A stretch of 58,206 bases of DNA from a virus: positions 1 to 58,206 of IMG/VR virus record IMGVR_UViG_3300017744_005100, one strand, 5' to 3'. Under the pieces are notes generated by a model. The model did not search any database, was not told the origin of the DNA, and was given only the letters and a program-made list of their open reading frames with translations. Each line of letters starts with the position of its first letter. Within the stretch, counting starts at the first letter, position 1. Position numbers and translations under genes: made by a program. Below, piece by piece: positions 37,419 through 45,465 of this stretch.

Positions 37419-37755
37419 AGTCATCCTGTAGCCTGACAAGATCGTCAAGTTCTGGAGTGGAGACTTCAAAAAGCTCTACTGGGGCATTATGAGGTGCTGT
37501 GAATCTATGAATAGTTTTTGGAATAATCCTCCACGATTGTCCCTCTTCAAGCTTCACAACATTACTTTCAAGATCGTTTGTTGATAAATCTAAAAGCAGT
37601 GTTCCCTTGAGAACAAACACTGTTTCATCTTTTTTTACATGAAACTGTCTTGAAAGACGTTGACCTTTATTAATATAAAGTTTTTTCATGACATACTTGT
37701 CAGTATGAATGATAATTTCTTCATGTCCCCATGGTTTATCAACAATTTTATTCAT
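37408..37755 (-). CDS. Cupin, mannose-6-phosphate isomerase type II-like
   Basis: This 115-residue stand-alone cupin begins MNKIVDKPWGHEEII and has GQRLSRQFHVKKDETVFVLKG, a histidine-containing first cupin motif. A second motif IPKTIHRFTAP follows, and it ends DDLVRLQDDYGR. The opening PWG, the RLS-Q-H core and the closing DDYGR are hallmarks of the isomerase domain normally fused to GDP-mannose pyrophosphorylase (ManC). That enzyme interconverts fructose-6-phosphate and mannose-6-phosphate on the path to GDP-mannose. It lies next to the sugar cassette, which includes a GDP-mannose 3,5-epimerase, so a mannose-supply role fits. The ATG at 37755 gives an eight-base overlap with the previous stop. 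Confidence 0.8.
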   Translation of the reverse strand: MNKIVDKPWGHEEIIIHTDKYVMKKLYINKGQRLSRQFHVKKDETVFVLKGTLLLDLSTNDLESNVVKLEEGQSWRIIPKTIHRFTAPHNAPVELFEVSTPELDDLVRLQDDYGR

Positions 37756-37942
37756 GAACAAACTCTGATTGTTGCTCTCCAACCTTAAAAGTTGGTGGGT
37801 TTGTAACGACTAATTCATCTTGGGAGTCACCCTGAATTGTAAAATTAAATTCTTTTAAAACTGGTACAATGTCTGATTGTTCCAATAGTGATTTTTGAAG
37901 AGCCATCATTACGGCTCCTAGTGCTTGATCTGATAGTTTCAT
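37748..37942 (-). CDS. Small conserved phage protein, unknown function
   Basis: This 64-residue protein begins MKLSDQALGAVMMALQKSLL and has a beta-type C-terminal half (ELVVTNPPTFKV). I recall near-identical N-termini in small proteins of other large myoviruses, none with a known role. The stop overlaps the cupin start and the start lies one base after the epimerase stop. Confidence 0.65.
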   Translation of the reverse strand: MKLSDQALGAVMMALQKSLLEQSDIVPVLKEFNFTIQGDSQDELVVTNPPTFKVGEQQSEFVHE

Positions 37943-37943
37943 T

Positions 37944-38945
37944 TTATCCCCTTATCTGTTCTTCTATCCAATTAAAGGTTTTTTTCATCCCTTCTAAAAG
38001 TGATTGTTTGTAATCCCAATTTAAATTTTCTCGTATTAGTTGGTTGTCACTGTTTCTACCCCTAACCCCGATTGGGCATGGGAAACCATATTTATCAAGA
38101 AATTCTTGTCCCTTTATATTATGTATTGTAACATTTTTATCAGAAATATTAATAGCCATTTGTGCAAAATCATTAATTGCTATCATCTCTTCTGAACCTA
38201 TGTTGACCGGTCCATTAAAATTTGGACTGTCCATTAATCTACGAGTTGCTTCAATACACTCATCAATGTATAGAAAGGAGCGAGTTTGTTTGCCATCCCC
38301 CCAAACTTCTATTGTTTCTCCATTTTTTGCCAGAGCGGCTTTTCGACAAAAAGCAGCAGGAGCTTTTTCGCGACCATTATTCCATGCCCCTTCTGGTCCA
38401 AATATATTGTGATATCTTGCAATTTTTACATTTAGCCCATAATTTCTTGAAAATGCAAGCCACAATCTTTCTGAAAATAGCTTTTCCCAACCATATTCAG
38501 AGTCTGGATTTGCTGGATATGCAGAATCTTCTTTACAATTTGGATTGTTTGGATCTAACTGGTTGTGCTCTGGGTACATACATGCAGAAGATGAGTAGAA
38601 AATTTTCTTTATTCCCTTCCTTACACACTGTTCTGCTACATTTAGATTAATCATGGCAGAATTGTGCATAATATCTGCATCGTTCTCTCCGGTAAAAACA
38701 AAACCAGCACCGCCCATATCAGCAGCAAATTGATAAATTTCATCTAAGTCTTCTGTTATTACTTCACCACAAATTTTTGGATCACGAAGGTCACCAAGAA
38801 TAAATTCATCTGCGGTGGCTTTGATATCAAAGAACTCATGTTCACTTATATCAACACCTCGGACCCAATGCCCTTCGCTTTTTAATCTTTTTACCATGGC
38901 GCCGCCAATAAATCCACCGGCTCCACATACTAATATTTTTTTCAT
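37944..38945 (-). CDS. GDP-mannose 3,5-epimerase
   Basis: This 333-residue extended SDR enzyme has an N-terminal NAD site, GAGGFIG (8-14), and the GDP-mannose-3,5-epimerase landmarks. These are ADMGGAGFVFTGE, SSACMYPEHNQL with catalytic C122, YGWEK (Y151, K155), and REKAPAAFCRKA. The plant enzyme has the same SSAC-YPE and KAPAAFCRKA blocks. The enzyme turns GDP-mannose into GDP-L-galactose or GDP-L-gulose. The ATG at 38945 is preceded by GGGGA 6 bases upstream; a TTG start 18 bases earlier has no such site. With the cupin downstream it suggests a GDP-hexose branch separate from the dTDP branch. Confidence 0.9.
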   Translation of the reverse strand: MKKILVCGAGGFIGGAMVKRLKSEGHWVRGVDISEHEFFDIKATADEFILGDLRDPKICGEVITEDLDEIYQFAADMGGAGFVFTGENDADIMHNSAMINLNVAEQCVRKGIKKIFYSSSACMYPEHNQLDPNNPNCKEDSAYPANPDSEYGWEKLFSERLWLAFSRNYGLNVKIARYHNIFGPEGAWNNGREKAPAAFCRKAALAKNGETIEVWGDGKQTRSFLYIDECIEATRRLMDSPNFNGPVNIGSEEMIAINDFAQMAINISDKNVTIHNIKGQEFLDKYGFPCPIGVRGRNSDNQLIRENLNWDYKQSLLEGMKKTFNWIEEQIRG

Positions 38946-38959
38946 TTTTTTTCCCCGTT

Positions 38960-39736
38960 TCAAAGAAGCAACCAGTTATCAGGAATCAAGTCTTGAGTGT
39001 TGTACAACTCTTCTTTACTACTATGAAACCAGTTTTTTGGAGCAGCGATCTTTTTGTGCTCATTGCTGTTTAGCCATGCACCCCACCAACTAAAACTACT
39101 GTTTGCTATAATATTGTTTTTGCACATTGACATTATATAAAGGTCTATATAATCTTCTTCTTCAATAATTTTAAAATTTCCTTTTTTAAATATGTTTTTA
39201 CACCACTCTTTGTCATCACTAAATACCATATAAATGTCAGTTTTAGGCAGTTTTTTAATTGCCTCTGCATAATATTTTGGAGTACAAAGAGGATTAAAGT
39301 CAGGTATGGTTATGTAATCACCTCTTCTTATATGTATTGATGTGGCTTTTTTATTCAAATCTTTACCGTATTTTTCTTCTATGTATTGTTTAGTTTGCAA
39401 TGACGGCTTAAACATTTTTTTTATTTCTTTTTCACAATCTTTGAAATATTTTTCTGATTGAAAATATCCTTTCAAGCACATGTTTTTTGTATAAGCTATT
39501 TCTTTATAAGAAAAATGAGGCTCGTTATAAGTTTCTGAATAGCTTGTGTTCTCCTTAAATGTGACATTTCTAAAAATATTGTCTAAATAATTTATTGCTT
39601 TTCTTCCCTGTTGTGGGAGATCGTGGCGTTCTAAATCAAAAATTGGTTCATCTTCGTTTCTCCAAGCTAATGCTGAAGCGGCGGCGATTTGAAACATTTG
39701 ATTTCCTAATCCACCTTGTAGATTACAAGTTATCAT
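38960..39736 (-). CDS. Alpha-1,2-fucosyltransferase-like (GT11)
   Basis: This 258-residue protein has the family landmarks GGLGNQMFQ (8-16), HIRRGDY (135-141) and NSSFSWWGAWLN (212-223). GT11 enzymes transfer fucose from GDP-fucose to the 2-position of galactose, and some use other GDP or dTDP sugars. The HxRRxDY motif binds the nucleotide sugar. The length is near the usual 270-300. The ATG overlaps the RmlD stop. It is the first of two GT11-type genes here; the other lies at 42801-43712. The sequence does not settle which sugar and acceptor it uses, and no GDP-fucose synthesis genes are in the window. Confidence 0.9.
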   Translation of the reverse strand: MITCNLQGGLGNQMFQIAAASALAWRNEDEPIFDLERHDLPQQGRKAINYLDNIFRNVTFKENTSYSETYNEPHFSYKEIAYTKNMCLKGYFQSEKYFKDCEKEIKKMFKPSLQTKQYIEEKYGKDLNKKATSIHIRRGDYITIPDFNPLCTPKYYAEAIKKLPKTDIYMVFSDDKEWCKNIFKKGNFKIIEEEDYIDLYIMSMCKNNIIANSSFSWWGAWLNSNEHKKIAAPKNWFHSSKEELYNTQDLIPDNWLLL

Positions 39737-40440
39737 TCGTCGTTCTCCATATTTAAGCTAACATCTTGTGGTATTGGAAAATCTAAATCTTCTATTTTAA
39801 TCTTTTTAACATGCGGGTTTCTTTCTTTTGCTATTTCATAGATGCTTCTACGGCGGGAGCCAATATGAGTAATGCCCTTTTTATTACTCTTTACTGCTTG
39901 TAGCACTTTCAAAGATATAACATCTACATAATCTTTTGTAGTCCACTGATTTGTGCAAGCTTTTTCATACGGAAAACTGTGTCCGAAAAAAGAAGTTCTG
40001 ATGATTAAATGATTGTCGTATGTCCTTACCAACAACTCTGCGGCGCCTTTTGTTTTAGCATATTTTGATAATGGATTAATACCATCATTTATACTATAAT
40101 TCCCTTTTTTACCATCAAAAACATAGTCTGTTGAGATATACACTAATTTTGTTTTTTTCTTTTTACAAGCCTTAATTACATTAATAGTGCCAATAACATT
40201 AGTTTCTATGCAGGCATCTGGACTTTTTTCTGCTAGTTTCACATCTGTAAAAGCTGCTGCATGTACAACAATTGATGGTTTTATGTCCTCTATCGTTTTT
40301 AAAACTTGGCTATAATTTAAAATATCACACTCTGTATGTGCTGGTGCATGAATATAAGGTGCTAATTTTAATAATTCTTTCCCTAATAGTCCAGACCCTC
40401 CCGTTAAAAGTATTTTATTTTGAGAGTCTGTTAAAACCAT
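39733..40440 (-). CDS. rmlD: dTDP-4-dehydrorhamnose reductase (RmlD)
   Basis: This 235-residue SDR has the NADPH site GGSGLLG (14-20), HAAAFTDVKLAE, STDYVFDGKKG and catalytic Tyr127 and Lys131 in SKYAKTKGAAE. RmlD performs the last step to dTDP-L-rhamnose, reducing the 4-keto sugar made by RmlB and RmlC, which are the next two genes upstream. It is shorter than typical RmlD (about 290 residues) because part of the C-terminal substrate-binding region is missing. The set B, C, D without RmlA means that dTDP-glucose must come from the host or elsewhere in the genome. Confidence 0.85.
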   Translation of the reverse strand: MVLTDSQNKILLTGGSGLLGKELLKLAPYIHAPAHTECDILNYSQVLKTIEDIKPSIVVHAAAFTDVKLAEKSPDACIETNVIGTINVIKACKKKKTKLVYISTDYVFDGKKGNYSINDGINPLSKYAKTKGAAELLVRTYDNHLIIRTSFFGHSFPYEKACTNQWTTKDYVDVISLKVLQAVKSNKKGITHIGSRRRSIYEIAKERNPHVKKIKIEDLDFPIPQDVSLNMENDE

Positions 40441-41321
40441 TTATATAAACCCTTATTTTTCTTTGGAGACCATCCCAAACTTCTCAGTTTTTGATTGTCA
40501 ACGGCATATCTTAGATCTTGACCCCAGCGATTTTCTACAAACTTTATCATTTCTTCATTTGAATCAAACCATGACAAAATTGTTTTAGCAACCTCTATAT
40601 TTTGCATATAATTTTGAGAAGAAATGTTGTAAATTTCATTTATGTTTTCGCTCTCTATGATCTTAAAAATACCATCAACATTATCTTTAACATATAACCA
40701 ATCACGAACATAGGTACCATCTCCATGCAAAGGTATTTTTTTGTTTCTTTTAATTCTAGAAATGCATTTGGGGATTAATTTTTCTTCAAATTGTCGAGGA
40801 CCATAATTGTTACTACTTCTAGTAATAACATAATTTATTCCATAAGTTCTGCTATATGCCAGAACTAACATTTCTGCTGCCGCTTTTGTAGCAGAATATG
40901 GATTGCTTGGATTTAATATGTCGCTCTCTTTAAATTCTCCCTGTAGAATATCTCCATACACTTCGTCAGTACTAATATGAAAAAACAAAGGTCTTTCATA
41001 AGAGGCTTTTCCTCTGACTAGTTCTAACAAATTGTGTACACCATCTATATTGCTCTTTATAAAGGGCATTGTATCATTAATTGAATTATCAACATGACTT
41101 TCAGCAGCAAAATTTATTAAAAGTTCACAGTTTGGAAGATGTGTTATCTCGCTTATATCTGCCTTTATAAAAGAATAGTTTGGATGTTTATCCCACGGTA
41201 AGTTCTTATTTGAGGCATATCCCATTTTATCTATATCAATTATTTCGTGCTCTTTATTTAAAGCCTCTTCTACAAAATGGCTCCCGATAAATCCTCTTCC
41301 GCCAGTAACAACAATTTTCAT
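40431..41321 (-). CDS. rmlB: dTDP-glucose 4,6-dehydratase (RmlB)
   Basis: This 296-residue extended SDR has GGRGFIG (7-13), FAAESHVDNSI, STDEVYGD with the D119-E120 catalytic pair, Y142 and K146 in YSATKAAAE, and RSSNNYGPRQFEEKLIP. The DE pair and the SHVDNSI block mark dTDP-glucose 4,6-dehydratases. It makes the 4-keto-6-deoxy sugar used by RmlC and RmlD, and by many other deoxysugar paths. It is a little shorter than the usual 340-360. A good ribosome site (AAAGGA) lies 6 bases upstream of the ATG. Confidence 0.93.
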   Translation of the reverse strand: MKIVVTGGRGFIGSHFVEEALNKEHEIIDIDKMGYASNKNLPWDKHPNYSFIKADISEITHLPNCELLINFAAESHVDNSINDTMPFIKSNIDGVHNLLELVRGKASYERPLFFHISTDEVYGDILQGEFKESDILNPSNPYSATKAAAEMLVLAYSRTYGINYVITRSSNNYGPRQFEEKLIPKCISRIKRNKKIPLHGDGTYVRDWLYVKDNVDGIFKIIESENINEIYNISSQNYMQNIEVAKTILSWFDSNEEMIKFVENRWGQDLRYAVDNQKLRSLGWSPKKNKGLYKWF

Positions 41322-41332
41322 TTTTTTCCTTT

Positions 41333-41863
41333 TTAAAATTTTGGTCTTTTCTTATATTCAGAAAAACTTTTAGAGTTTAAATCTTTTTTTGATAAAACTC
41401 TTTTATGTTTAGGAGTTAACCATGGTATTGACAACTCTTTATCAAAGGGGTTAATTCCACTCTCACCTTTTGAATTATAAAAACTTGTACATTTATATAA
41501 AACGATGTTTTCGTCTCCTAGACTTTCAAATCCATGGGCAAAGCCGGGTGGTAACCACAAAATCTTTTTATTAGCATCGGAAAGCAAAATAGATCCCCAC
41601 TTACCATAAGTTGCAGAATCTTTTCTTATATCAACATAGTAGTCTATGATTGAACCGGTTACCACTCTTATTAGCTTTCCCATAGGCTTATCCCATTGAT
41701 AGTGAAGTCCTCGTATGACATGCCTTTTGGAGTACGAATGATTATCTTGGTAAAAATCTTCTTTTAAATCTTCATATATTTTCTTACTAAATGGCTCAAA
41801 AAAGCACCCTCTCTGGTCCTCGTGAACAATCGGCTCAAAAATTTTTACCCCTTCTAATATCAT
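41333..41863 (-). CDS. rmlC: dTDP-4-dehydrorhamnose 3,5-epimerase (RmlC)
   Basis: This 176-residue cupin epimerase has the landmarks HEDQRGCFFE, RHVIRGLHYQ with catalytic H54, and LPPGFAHGFESL (H110), then YKCTSFYN. RmlC inverts carbons 3 and 5 of the RmlB product before RmlD reduces it. The gene order C, B, D downstream of it fits one operon. The ribosome site is weak, and a short 38-base gap separates it from the GT17-type gene before it. Confidence 0.93.
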   Translation of the reverse strand: MILEGVKIFEPIVHEDQRGCFFEPFSKKIYEDLKEDFYQDNHSYSKRHVIRGLHYQWDKPMGKLIRVVTGSIIDYYVDIRKDSATYGKWGSILLSDANKKILWLPPGFAHGFESLGDENIVLYKCTSFYNSKGESGINPFDKELSIPWLTPKHKRVLSKKDLNSKSFSEYKKRPKF

Positions 41864-41901
41864 TCTAATTTTACAACTTTACTAATTTTTGGTTATAAGT
41901 A

Positions 41902-42792
41902 TTATATAACTTTTTTTATCAGTTGTTCATACCTTGCTTTGTTTTTTATTAAATATTCTGGGTATGTTTTATCCATATCGACAACTGTTAACGACCCTCT
42001 AAAAAACGGATCTACATTGTTCTCTATGTTTTTTTCCACAGACTCAAACACTCTCTTATCAACTAAATCAACTGCTGAATAAGATGTTATTTTCTTTTTT
42101 ACACGGTCGGCACCGCCCAAAAAACTAAAATGCCAGCCACCATTTTTAATAGTAAAATTCTCTTGTGCACGCAACTGATTGTAGGAGAAGTTTTTTAAAT
42201 TTTTGTATGCCCCCATTCGTGAGCCACCCCAGTTGTTTTCTTTTAACACATTAAGATAGTAACAATAAAATTTCTGATTAAAGGTAAAAAATTTATCTGC
42301 ATGCCCAGTGTCATAAATACGATGCAATTGTTCTAAAATTTTTGGATTTGGAATTTCATCAGCATCTGAAAATATAATCACATCATCATCTTCGCAATTA
42401 ATTAAGCCTCTTCTAACACACTCTTTTTGAAAAAAATCTCTACCATAATCTTGCTGTGTGTGAACATTAAACCTTTCTGTTTGAGTGTTTATAAAATTAT
42501 ATATCTTATTTAGTTCACACTCATCATAGGTTTTTGGATGTTCTATTATAGGCAAATTTACAAAATCACTCGGTGTGTCCTCTATTTTTAGATGTATTAT
42601 TTTATGAAGAAACTTACTAAACATGTGTTTATTTTCATCAAAATAATATGGTTTTGGTTTGCCAGTATGAGTGACATTTGCCTCCGAAATAACAAAAAAA
42701 TCTACATAGTCATCCAATATGTTTAAACGGAGTTCTAGTAATTCTAATTCATTAAAAAAACAAAAACAATCGTATACTTTTCTTTTTCTCAT
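41902..42792 (-). CDS. Glycosyltransferase family 17-like
   Basis: This 296-residue protein begins with the GT17 block VYDCFCFFNELELLELRL and then VISEANVTHTGKPKP. It has the metal-binding SDADEIPNP (142-150) and a later HFSFLGGADRVKKKI, all typical of GT17 (beta-1,4-GlcNAc transferases of the MGAT3 family and bacterial and viral relatives). It would add a HexNAc-type sugar to a glycan. Acceptor and sugar cannot be read from sequence. It lies between a GT11-like gene and RmlC. Confidence 0.87.
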   Translation of the reverse strand: MRKRKVYDCFCFFNELELLELRLNILDDYVDFFVISEANVTHTGKPKPYYFDENKHMFSKFLHKIIHLKIEDTPSDFVNLPIIEHPKTYDECELNKIYNFINTQTERFNVHTQQDYGRDFFQKECVRRGLINCEDDDVIIFSDADEIPNPKILEQLHRIYDTGHADKFFTFNQKFYCYYLNVLKENNWGGSRMGAYKNLKNFSYNQLRAQENFTIKNGGWHFSFLGGADRVKKKITSYSAVDLVDKRVFESVEKNIENNVDPFFRGSLTVVDMDKTYPEYLIKNKARYEQLIKKVI

Positions 42793-42800
42793 TTTAAATT

Positions 42801-43712
42801 TTATTCACTCCCATACATGGCATAAATGTGGGAATTGTCTTTTTCATATTGTTGTTTTTCACTTAAGCAATCATCATAACTGAACATGTCACCATTTCTG
42901 TCCAAATATTCCCACCCCTTTGTTAGAGAGTCTCCTTGTGCCCAAAATCCATCTGATACATTATGTCTTGCCCAAAATTTAGGTGCAATAACATTTTTTA
43001 CACCGTCATTTATCCATGTTGCAATCCATGCAAAACTAGAATTAGACATTATGATGTTTTGAGCATTTCTTATCAATATCCAGTCGGCTTGTGTATTATA
43101 ATGATATACATCTAGATTTGGAAAAAACATTTTAGCGGTTCTAGGATCATCTGTTACAACCTTAAACACCATATTTGGATTCCGGCTTTTCATAATGTTC
43201 ATTGCATTGTACCAGTATGATGGCGGTAGAAAAAGTTCATTAACTCCTACATACTCTCCACCACGAAACCCTAATATACAGATATCTGGACTTGAAAGAC
43301 CATAATATTGTTTGTCTTCCTTTATTTTAAACCATTTTCTTACATCATCTTTGTAGCCCTCTAAATATTTTTCGGACTCCATATTTCCGTCTATTTTAGT
43401 GTTATCAAGGATATTAACAAGACCTGGATCATAGAGTCTACAATCACATTGATAAACTGGGTGGATTAATGATTTTTCTTCATAATACTTTTCGATACCC
43501 TCTGGCAGTGTGATTGGCGGTCCACCTTCAGGTCCATCACCACCAACAACCTCGTTACCAAAATCTAAATTAAAAATTTTAGATGCTTTAAACTTATGCG
43601 GATTCATTATTCCAAAATCATATCCATTTTTTAAAGCAATAACTCTCGTTACTGTATATCTCCACAATTGGTTCCCAAGACCAGATCCATTGTACAATTC
43701 ATTAACTATCAT
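42801..43712 (-). CDS. GT11/fucosyltransferase-like protein
   Basis: This 303-residue protein is a second fucosyltransferase-type enzyme. It has GSGLGNQLWRY near the start, ICILGFRGGEYVGV where GT11 has HxRRxDY, and IIMSNSSFAWIATWIND, matching the NSSFSWWGAWLN block. The Arg-Gly-Gly-Glu variant of the HxRRGDY motif suggests a distant branch with a different donor or acceptor. I took the ATG at 43712 because AGAGAGG is 5 bases upstream and it gives an ATGA overlap; the GTG at 43718 has no site. Similar 'fucosyltransferase-like' proteins occur in large marine viruses. Confidence 0.78.
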   Translation of the reverse strand: MIVNELYNGSGLGNQLWRYTVTRVIALKNGYDFGIMNPHKFKASKIFNLDFGNEVVGGDGPEGGPPITLPEGIEKYYEEKSLIHPVYQCDCRLYDPGLVNILDNTKIDGNMESEKYLEGYKDDVRKWFKIKEDKQYYGLSSPDICILGFRGGEYVGVNELFLPPSYWYNAMNIMKSRNPNMVFKVVTDDPRTAKMFFPNLDVYHYNTQADWILIRNAQNIIMSNSSFAWIATWINDGVKNVIAPKFWARHNVSDGFWAQGDSLTKGWEYLDRNGDMFSYDDCLSEKQQYEKDNSHIYAMYGSE

Positions 43713-44524
43713 TTGCACCTCTCTAGAAGGTTATAATCCTTCATCTCTTGTAATTGCTCTTTAATCGTTTTATCTGTTTTTGTTTTTACAAAATTAGAAA
43801 ACAAATCTCTATACACATGGTGTTCTGTATTGTGTTCATTTATTTGTAATTGTAAATTATAAACATCACTTATTTGTTGCAACAATTCATTTTTTGAAAC
43901 AGTATTTTTTGAAAAAAAATGTTTTACACCCTGCCAATAATCATTTTGTAAATTAATTGTTTTTATTACTTTTGCTAATTCTAGGCAGGTCACACCGTTC
44001 CATAAGTGATTTATATATCCATGTACAGATGTTGCTTTTTTTGATTTTGCCCACTCAAGTAATGAGACCTTGTTAAACAATTCCTCACCAATAATTGAAG
44101 TACGAATGATTGTTAAATTAGGATTCTCTCCCAAAGACTTTGTTTTGCCATAGTCATCTAAGCAATCATGTAGGTCATTCTCAGTATATTGTCCTTTATG
44201 CCCACTAAAAACACAATCAGTTGTTATATGAATCACATTACACTGTTTTTTATTTTTAAAATCAGCTAATATATTTGGGAACAAGCTATTAACTTTTATC
44301 ATTTCGAATAAACTAACATCTCTTTGTTTTATAACACCAGCAGCATTAATTATTAAATCTTCTTCTTTTACATGTTTGTTTAAAAAATTTATTATTTCTT
44401 CTTTAGATGATAATGAAATATCCAAGTCTCTTCTTGTGAATTCCACAACCTTATGAGTTTGACCCAAGTAAGAGCTAATGTAGGAGCCAAGCATACCATT
44501 TGATCCAAATAATATTATCTTCAC
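43709..44524 (-). CDS. RmlD-like sugar reductase (SDR)
   Basis: This 271-residue SDR has GSNGMLG near the start, NAAGVIKQRDVS, HITTDCVFSGHKGQYTEND and the YGKTKSLGE catalytic block. The 'CVFSG' and 'YGKTK' forms are typical of RmlD relatives that reduce 4-keto deoxysugars attached to dTDP or UDP. Its start overlaps the stop of the CapE/PseB-like gene (ATGA). In L-QuiNAc/L-RhaNAc and FucNAc pathways such a reductase follows that dehydratase, so it may make a UDP-2-acetamido-2,6-dideoxy-hexose. The exact product is not decided by sequence. Confidence 0.78.
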   Translation of the reverse strand: MKIILFGSNGMLGSYISSYLGQTHKVVEFTRRDLDISLSSKEEIINFLNKHVKEEDLIINAAGVIKQRDVSLFEMIKVNSLFPNILADFKNKKQCNVIHITTDCVFSGHKGQYTENDLHDCLDDYGKTKSLGENPNLTIIRTSIIGEELFNKVSLLEWAKSKKATSVHGYINHLWNGVTCLELAKVIKTINLQNDYWQGVKHFFSKNTVSKNELLQQISDVYNLQLQINEHNTEHHVYRDLFSNFVKTKTDKTIKEQLQEMKDYNLLERCK

Positions 44525-45456
44525 AACTCCTCCTTAAAATAATTGTTTGTTTGCAAGTATTGTTGTAGTTCTTCCATTGTTAAACAGCAGGTGTTTGACG
44601 AATATTCACCACTAGAAAAAGTTACTGTTCTGAATGTCTTTTGAGGGTGCAAAAGATATATTTCTTCATCTTTAATTTCTTCCATTCTGGGTACCTCTTC
44701 CGAAGAAGCCATTATTTCATGGATCTTTTCACCTGTGCGGGGCTCAGTTACTTCATACTTTAAACCAAACTCTTTTCTGTATATTTCAAACAAGTCATGG
44801 ATTTTAAATGATTTAGCCTTTGGTATGATATTGCAGTGACTGTATTTCATAGATTTCAAGACTAGATCTACGGCATGGTCAGCAGAAATTAAAAATCTAG
44901 TCATTTCTGTTCCATAAAGTTGTAACTTTCCATCACTTCTTATTGTTTTCCATATTAATGGTATAATAGAACCAGTTGATGCTGTTACATTGCCATAAAT
45001 TAAAGAGGTTAGATTGCAATTAGACTTTCCGCTAATAAACCCTTCTCCAGCAACAAACTTCATTGCACCGTAAATTGTTGTGGCTCCCCTGCTTTTGTCT
45101 GTTGAAATAAAGCAAGCCGCCTTAAAATTGTTTTCTTCTGCGGCTAGCCGTGAATTAAAAGCACCATCTATAATTATTTTAGATGCCTCTTCATAGTTGT
45201 CATTACATGCTTCTATTTGTTTTAATGATGCTGCAAAAATACCAATGGTGTGACCTTTAGCCTTTCTAATTAAAAAGTCTCTATTTCTAATATCCCCAAT
45301 AATGAAATTAACTTTTGGAAACTGTTTTTTCATATAATAATGTTTTGATTCATCACGAGAATAAACAGTTATTTCATTGTGTTCATACAATCTTTTTACT
45401 AAATTCTTACCTAAAAATCCAGCGCCGCCAGTTATAAATATTTTTTCGCCCTTCAT
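44521..45456 (-). CDS. UDP-GlcNAc 4,6-dehydratase-like (CapE/PseB/WbjB family)
   Basis: This 311-residue SDR has GGAGFLG (10-16) and VYSRDESKHYYMKKQFP, typical of the CapD/PseB branch, and IGDIRNRD. It also has ISTDKSRGATTIYGAMKF with Y129 and K133, the STDK signature of UDP-GlcNAc 4,6-dehydratases with or without 5-epimerase activity. It makes a UDP-4-keto-6-deoxy-HexNAc for a further reductase, probably the next gene. The usual CapE-type partners CapF and CapG are absent, so either the RmlD-like neighbour serves or the path ends at a different sugar. Confidence 0.82.
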   Translation of the reverse strand: MKGEKIFITGGAGFLGKNLVKRLYEHNEITVYSRDESKHYYMKKQFPKVNFIIGDIRNRDFLIRKAKGHTIGIFAASLKQIEACNDNYEEASKIIIDGAFNSRLAAEENNFKAACFISTDKSRGATTIYGAMKFVAGEGFISGKSNCNLTSLIYGNVTASTGSIIPLIWKTIRSDGKLQLYGTEMTRFLISADHAVDLVLKSMKYSHCNIIPKAKSFKIHDLFEIYRKEFGLKYEVTEPRTGEKIHEIMASSEEVPRMEEIKDEEIYLLHPQKTFRTVTFSSGEYSSNTCCLTMEELQQYLQTNNYFKEEL

Positions 45457-45465
45457 ATAATTAAC

